Below are positions 56,401-64,000 of a stretch of 64,000 bases of DNA, one piece after another. Position 1 is the stretch's first letter. Each line of letters begins with the position of its first letter. The notes below the pieces were generated by a model, which was not told where the DNA came from, did not search any database, and saw only the letters and a program-made list of their open reading frames with translations. The translations under genes were made by a program, and so were the position numbers. The stretch lies in the NCBI GenBank assembly GCA_037954235.1, contig JBBMOA010000001.1, positions 6,524,001 through 6,588,000 on the forward strand, written 5' to 3'. The DNA comes from Aulostomus chinensis (Eukaryota; Chordata; Actinopteri; Syngnathiformes; Aulostomidae).

Positions 56401-59400
56401 CATCACTGTCGCATCATTTTGAGATTCGTAGCAACTCTCACCACATCACTGTAGCATCATTTTGACGTTCATAGCAACTCTCACCACATCACTGTAGCAT
56501 CATTTTGAGGTTCGTAGCAACTCTCACCACATCACTGTAGCATCATTTCTTAGGTAAATAGCAACCGTCATTACATCACTGTTGCATCATTTTGAGGTTC
56601 GTAGCAACTCTCACTACATCATTGTAGCATCATTTCTTAGGGAAGTAGGATCTCTCATTACACCGCTTTAGCATTATTTTGAAATTACTATCAACTCTCA
56701 CCACATCACTGTAGCATCACTTCTTAGGTTTGTAGCAACTCTCACCACATCACTGTCGCATCATTTTGAGGTTCGTAGCAACTCTCACTACATTACTGTG
56801 GCATCATTTTGAGATTCGTAGCAACTCTCACCACATCACTGTAGCATCATTTTGAGGTTCGTAGCAACTCTCACCACATCACTGTCGCATCATTTCTTAG
56901 GTTTGTAGCAACTCTCATTATATCACTGTAGCATCATTTTGAAATTCGTAGCAACTCTCACCACATCACTGTAGCATCATTTCTTAGGTAAATAGCAACC
57001 CTCATTACATCACTGTAGCATCATTTTGAGGTTCGTAGTAACGCTCACTACATCACTGTCGCATCATTTCTTAGGGAAGTAGCAACTCTCATTACACCGC
57101 TTTCGCATTATTTTGAAATTACTATCAACTCTCACCACATCACTGTAGCATCACTTCTTAGGTTTTTAGCAACTCTCATTACATCACTTTAGCATCATTT
57201 TGAGATTCGTAGCAACTCTCACGACATTACTGTCGCATCATTTTGAGATTCGTAGCAACTCTCACCAAATCACTGTAGCATCATTTTGAGGTTCGTAGCA
57301 ACTCTCACCACATCACTGTGGCATCATTTCTTAGGTAAATAGCAACCCTCATTACATCACTGTACCATCATTTTTAGGTTAGAGCAACTCTCACCACATC
57401 ACTGTCGCATCATTTCTTCGGGAAGTAGCAACTCTCATTACACTGCTTTAGCATTATTTTGAAATTACTGTCAACTCTCACTACATCACTGTAGCATCAC
57501 TTCTTAGGTTTGTCGCAACTCTCATTACATCACTTTAGCATCATTTTGAGGACTGTAGCAACTCTCACGACATCACTGTCGCATCATTTTGAGGTTCGTA
57601 GCAACTCTCACCACATCACTGTAGCATCATTTCTTAGGTTTGTAGCAACTCTCATTACATCACTTTAGAATCATTTTGAGGATCGTAGCAACTCTCACCA
57701 CATCACTGTAGCATCATTTCGTAGGAAAGTAACAACTCTCATTGCATCACTTTAGCGTGATTTTGAAATTACTATCAACTCTCACGACATCACTGTAGCA
57801 TCATTTTGAGGTTCGTAGCAACTCTCACCACATAACTGTAGCATCATTTCTTAGGTAAAAAGCAACTCTCACCACATCACTGTAGCATCATTTCTTAGGT
57901 AAAAAGCAACCCTCATTACATCACTGTAGCATCATTTTGAGGTTCGTAGCAACTCTAACTACATCATTGTAGCATTTCTTCTTAGGTTTGTAGCAACTCT
58001 CATTGCATCACTTTAGCATCATTTTGAGATTCGTAGCAACTCTCACGACATTACTGTTGCATGATTTTAAGATTTGTAGCAACTCTCATTACATCACTGT
58101 AGCATCACTTCTTAGGTTCGTAGCAACTCTCACTACATCACTGTCGCATCATTTTGAGATTCGTAGCAACTCTCACCACATCACTGTAGCATCATTTTGA
58201 GGTTCATAGCAACTCTCACCACATCACTGTAGCATCATTTTGAGGTTCGTAGCAACTCTCACCACATCACTGTAGCATCATTTCTTAGGTAAATAGCAAC
58301 CGTCATTACATCACTGTTGCATCATTTTGAGGTTCGTAGCAACTCTCACTACATCATTGTAGCATCATTTCTTAGGGAAGTAGGAACTCTCATTACACCG
58401 CTTTAGCATTATTTTGAAATTACTATCAACTCTCACCACATCACTGTAGCATCACTTCTTAGGTTTGTAGCAACTCTCACCACATCACTGTCGCATCATT
58501 TTGAGGTTCGTAGCAACTCTCACTACATCACTGTGGCATCATTTTGAGATTCGTAGCAACTCTCACCACATCACTGTAGCATCATTTTGAGGTTCGTAGC
58601 AACTCTCACCACATCACTGTCGCATCATTTCTTAGGTTTGTAGCAACTCTCATTATATCACTGTAGCATCATTTTGAAATTCGTAGCAACTCTCACCACA
58701 TCACTGTAGCATCATTTCTTAGGTAAATAGCAACCCTCATTACATCACTGTAGCATCACTTCTTAGGTTTGTCGCAACTCTCATTACATCACTTTAGCAT
58801 CATTTTGAGGACCATAGCAACTCTCACGACATCACTGTCGCATCATTTTGAGATTCGTAGCAACTCTCACCACATCACTGTAGCATCATTTCTTCGGTAA
58901 ATAGCAACCCTCATTACATCACTGTTGCATCATTTTGAGGTTCGTAGCAACTCTCACTACATCATTGTAGCATCATTTCTTCGGGAAGTAGCAACTCTCA
59001 TTACACCGCTTTAGCATTATTTTGAAATTACTATCAACTCTCACCACATCACTGTAGCATCACTTCTTAGGTTTGTCGCAACTCTCATTACATCACTTTA
59101 GCATCATTTTGAGATTCGTAGCAACTCTCACGACATTACTGTAGCATGATTTTGAGATTAGTAGCAACTCTCATTACATCACTGTAGCATCACTTCTTAG
59201 GTTCGTAGCAACTCTCACTACATCACTGTCGCATCATTTTGAGATTCGTAGCAACTCTCACCACATCACTGTCGCATCATTTTGAGGTTCGTGGCAACTC
59301 TCACCACATCACTGTAGCATCACTTCTTAGGTTTGTAGCAACTCTCAATACATCACTTTAGCATCATTTTGAGGATAGTAGCAACTCTCACGACATTACT

Positions 59401-62400
59401 TTAGCATCGTTTTGAGATTCGTAGCAACCCTCATGACATCACTGTAGCATCATTTTGAGGTTCGGAGCAACTCTCACCACATCACTGTGGCATCATTTCT
59501 TAGGTAAATAGCAACCCTCATTACATCACTGTAGCATCATTTTGAGGTTCGTAGCAACTCTCACCACATCACTGTAGCATCATTTCTTAGGTAAATAGCA
59601 ACCCTCATTACATCACTGTAGCATCATTTTGCGGTTCGTAGCAACTCTCACCACATCACTGTAGCATCATTTTGAGATTCGTAGCAACTCTAACCACATC
59701 ACTGTAGCATCATTTCTTAGGTAAATAGCAACCCTCATTACATCACTGTAGCATCATTTTAAGTTTCTTAGCAACTCTCACCACATCACTGTAGCATCAT
59801 TTCTTAGGTAAATAGCAACCCTCATTATATCACTGTAGTATCATTTTGCGGTTCGTAGCAACTCTCACCACATCACTGTAGCATCATTTTGAGGTTCGTT
59901 GCAACTCTCACCACATCACTGTAGCATAATTTCTTAGGTAAATAGCAACCCTCATTACATCACTGTAGCATCATTTTTAGGTTCGTAGCAACTCTCACCA
60001 CATCACTGTAGCATCATTTCTTAGGGAAGTTGCAACTGTAGCATTATTTTGAAATTACTATCAACTCTCACCACATCACTGTAGCATCACTTCTTAGGTT
60101 TGTAGCAACTCTCATTACATCACTTTAGAATCATTTCGAGGTTCGTAGCAACTCTCACGACATTACTATACCATGATTTTGAGATTAGTAGCAACTCTCA
60201 TTACATCACTGTAGCATCACTTCTTAGGTTCGTAGCAACTCTCACTACATCACTGTAGCATCATTTTGAGGTTCGTAGCAACTCTCACCACATCACTGTG
60301 GCATCATTTCTTAGGTAAATAGCAACCCTCATTACATCACTGTAGAATCATTTTGAGGTTTGTAGCAACTGTCACCACATCACTGTCGCATCATTTCTTA
60401 GGGAAGTCGCAACTCTCATTACACCGCTTTCGCATTATTTTGAAATTACTATCAACTCTCACCACATCACTGTAGCATCACTTTTTAGGTTTTACATCAC
60501 TTTAGCATCATTTTGAGAATCGTAGCAACTCTCACTACATCACTGTTGCATCATTTCGAGGATAGTAGCAACTCTGACGACATTACTTTAGCATCATTTT
60601 GAGATTCGTAGCAACTCTCATTACATCACTGTAGCATCATTTTGAGGTTCGTAGCAACTCTCACCACATCACTGTAGCATCATTTCTTAGGTAAATAGCA
60701 ACCCTCATTATATCACTGTAGCCTCATTTTGCGGTTCGTAGCAACTCTCACCACATCACTGACGCATCATTTCTTCGGTAAATAGCAGCCCTCATTATAT
60801 CACTGTCGTATCATTTTGCGGTTCGTAGCAACTCTCACCACATCACTGTAGCATCATTTTGAGGTTCGTAGCAATTCTCACCACATCACTGTAGCATCAT
60901 TTCTTCGGTAAATAGCAACCCTCATTACATCACTGTAGCATCATTTTGAGGTTCGTAGCAACTCTCACCACATCACTGTCGCATCATTTCTTAGGGAAGT
61001 AGCAACTCTCATTACACCGCTTTAGCATTATTTTGAAATTACTATCAACTCTCACCACATCACTGTAGCATCACTTCTTAGGTTTGTCGCAACTCTCATT
61101 ACATCACTTTAGCATCATTTTGAGGATCGTAGCAACTCTCACCACATCACTGTGGCATCATTTCTTAGGAAAGTAACAACTCTCATTGCATCACTTTAGC
61201 GTGATTTTGAAATTACTATCAACTCTCACGACATCACTGTAGCATCATTTTGAGGTTCGTAGCAACTCTCACCACATAACTGTAGCATCATTTCTTAGGT
61301 AAATAGCAACTCTCACCACATCACTGTAGCATCATTTCTTAGGTAAATAGCAACCCTCATTACATCACTGTAGCATCATTTTGAGGTTCGTAGCAACTCT
61401 CACTACATCATTGTAGCATCACTTCTTAGGTTCAAAGCAACTCTCATTGCATCACTTTAGCATCATTTTGAGATTCGTAGCAACTCTCACGACATTACTG
61501 TTGCATGATTTTAAGATTTGTAGCAACTCTCATTACATCACTGTAGCATCACTTCTTAGGTTCGTAGCAACTCTCACTACATCACTGTCGCATCATTTTG
61601 AGATTCGTAGCAACTCTCACCACATCACTGTAGCATCATTTTGAGGTTCATAGCAACTCTCACCACATCACTGTAGCATCATTTTGAGGTTCGTAGCAAC
61701 TCTCACCACATCACTGTAGCATCATTTCTTAGGTAAATAGCAACCGTCATTACATCACTGTAGCATCATTTTGAGGTTTGTAGCAACTGTCACCACATCA
61801 CTGTCGCATCATTTCTTAGGGAAGTCGCAACTCTCATTACACCGCTTTCGCATTATTTTGAAATTACTATCAACTCTCACCACATCACTGTAGCATCACT
61901 TTTTAGGTTTTACATCACTTTAGCATCATTTTGAGAATCGTAGCAACTCTCACTACATCACTGTTGCATCATTTCGAGGATAGTAGCAACTCTGACGACA
62001 TTACTTTAGCATCATTTTGAGATTCGTAGCAACTCTCATTACATCACTGTAGCATCATTTTGAGGTTCGTAGCAACTCTCACCACATCACTGTAGCATCA
62101 TTTCTTAGGTAAATAGCAACCCTCATTATATCACTGTAGCCTCATTTTGCGGTTCGTAGCAACTCTCACCACATCACTGACGCATCATTTCTTCGGTAAA
62201 TAGCAGCCCTCATTATATCACTGTCGTATCATTTTGCGGTTCGTAGCAACTCTCACCACATCACTGTAGCATCATTTTGAGGTTCGTAGCAATTCTCACC
62301 ACATCACTGTAGCATCATTTCTTCGGTAAATAGCAACCCTCATTACATCACTGTAGCATCATTTTGAGGTTCGTAGCAACTCTCACCACATCACTGTCGC

Positions 62401-64000
62401 ATCATTTCTTAGGGAAGTAGCAACTCTCATTACACCGCTTTAGCATTATTTTGAAATTACTATCAACTCTCACTACATCACTGTAGCATCACTTCTTAGG
62501 TTTGTCGCAACTCTCATTACATCACTTTAGCATCATTTTGAGGATCGTAGCAACTCTCACCACATCACTGTAGCATCATTTCTTAGGAAAGTAACAACTC
62601 TCATTGCATCACTTTAGCGTGATTTTGAAATTACTATCAACTCTCACGACATCACTGTAGCATCATTTTGAGGTTCGTAGCAACTCTCACCACATAACTG
62701 TAGCATCATTTCTTAGGTAAATAGCAACTCTCACCACATCACTGTAGCATCATTTCTTAGGTAAATAGCAACCCTCATTACATCACTGTAGCATCATTTT
62801 GAGGTTCGTAGCAACTCTCACTACATCATTGTAGCATCACTTCTTAGGTTCAAAGCAACTCTCATTGCATCACTTTAGCATCATTTTGAGATTCGTAGCA
62901 ACTCTCACGACATTACTGTTGCATGATTTTAAGATTTGTAGCAACTCTCATTACATCACTGTAGCATCACTTCTTAGGTTCGTAGCAACTCTCACCACAT
63001 CACTGTCGCATCATTTTGAGATTCGTAGCAACTCTCACCACATCACTGTAGCATCATTTTGAGGTTCATAGCAACTCTCACCACATCACTGTAGCATCAT
63101 TTTGAGGTTCGTAGCAACTCTCACCACATCACTGTAGCATCATTTCTTAGGTAAATAGCAACCGTCATTACATCACTGTTGCATCATTTTGAGGTTCGGA
63201 GCAACTCTCACTACATCATTGTAGCATCATTTCTTAGGGAAGTAGGAACTCTCATTACACCGCTTTAGCATTATTTTGAAATTACTATCAACTCTCACCA
63301 CATCACTGTAGCATCACTTCTTAGGTTTGTAGCAACTCTCACCACATCACTGTCGCATCATTTTGAGGTTCGTAGCAACTCTCACTACATCACTGTGGCA
63401 TCATTTTGAGATTCGTAGCAACTCTCACCACATCACTGTCGCATCATTTCTTAGGTTTGTAGCAACTCTCATTATATCACTGTAGCATCATTTTGAAATT
63501 CGTAGCAACTCTCACCACATCACTGTAGCATCATTTCTTAGGTAAATAGCAACCCTCATCATATCACTGGAGCATCATTTTGCGGTTCGTAGCAACTCTC
63601 ACTACATCACTGTAGCATCACTTCTTAGGTTTGTCGCAACTCTCATTACATCACTTTAGCATCATTTTGAGATTCGTAGCAACTCTCATTACATCACTGT
63701 AGCATCATTTTGAGGTTCGTAGCAACTCTCACCACATCACTGTAGCATCATTTCTTAGGAAAATAGTAACCCTCATTACATCACTGTAGCATCATTTTGA
63801 GGTTCGTAGTAACGCTCACTACATCATTGTAGCATCATTTCTTAGGGAAGTAGCAACTCTCATTACACCGCTTTCGCATTATTTTGAAATTACTATCAAC
63901 TCTCACCACATCACTGTAGCATCACTTCTTAGGTTTTTAGCAACTCTCATTACATCACTTTAGCATCATTTTGAGATTCGTAGCAACTCTCACGACATTA
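50425..64000 (+). repeat. 43-bp satellite, block D (right end cut by window)
   Basis: Same orientation as blocks A and B, but a distinct subfamily: TTCGTAGCAACTCTCACCAC + ATCACTGTAGCATC, with alternating TTTTGAGGTT and TTTCTTAGGTTT (or GTAAATAG) monomers. 13.6 kb without interruption. Long segments are duplicated almost perfectly, for example with an offset of 1418 bp between about 60360-61770 and 61780-63190, and of 1735 bp around 56268 and 58003. Identical 65-aa frames at 56268, 58003, 61447 and 62865 simply track these duplications. Confidence 0.95.

Noticed and set aside
56268..63062. Four identical 65-aa proteins and other ORFs in the satellite
   Set aside because: The 43-bp period cycles through all frames; identity follows the satellite duplications, not protein selection.
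50425..64000. CRISPR-like array of regular repeats
   Set aside because: No unique spacers: the whole period is repeated, and the context is eukaryotic satellite.
50425..64000. CENP-B box in the satellite (TTCG near TTCGTAGCAAC)
   Set aside because: The first half resembles the box but the required CGGG second half is absent.

Overview
The window looks like teleost fish nuclear DNA. It holds vertebrate U1 and U2 snRNA genes, several eukaryotic tRNA genes, laminin alpha-like exons with introns, hAT-type transposon pieces and dispersed repeats familiar from fish genomes. There is no prokaryotic-style gene organisation. More than 40% of the window is one satellite family with a period of about 43 bp, so very little is protein coding and most open reading frames are accidents of repeats.

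Layout: (1) 1-1053, 43-bp satellite. (2) 1054-12159, an alternating same-strand U1/U2 snRNA tandem array: eight U1 genes and seven U2 genes in units of 1483 bp (one unit is 1475 bp), flanked on both sides by the satellite in the same orientation. (3) 12160-13810, satellite again. (4) 13811-32107, an unclustered, mostly non-repetitive 18-kb island with dispersed-repeat pieces, a scrambled hAT transposon and nine tRNA genes or relics: Phe relic, Lys, an initiator-Met body with a CAG anticodon, Asn, Arg, Leu(AAG), Leu(CAG) and two Gln relics. It also holds a triple GTCACGTGAC repeat. (5) 32108-44725, satellite in the opposite orientation, with a recent 695-bp higher-order repeat. (6) 44726-50424, a laminin alpha-like gene remnant on the minus strand whose intron carries a 65-bp G-rich minisatellite, then a probable Harbinger-type element and a ZBED/hAT transposase fragment on the plus strand. 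(7) 50425-64000, satellite in the original orientation with long near-identical duplications of about 1.4 and 1.7 kb.

The functional content is RNA genes. U1 (5' splice site recognition) and U2 (branch-point recognition) are co-amplified in equal dose with the same promoter element at the same distance. The interior copies are nearly identical, while the copies at both edges carry changes in functional positions. The most striking are the left-edge U2, whose branch-point recognition sequence is altered, and the left-edge U1, whose U1A-binding loop is altered. A second noteworthy gene is the initiator tRNA body carrying CAG. No complete protein-coding gene is visible.
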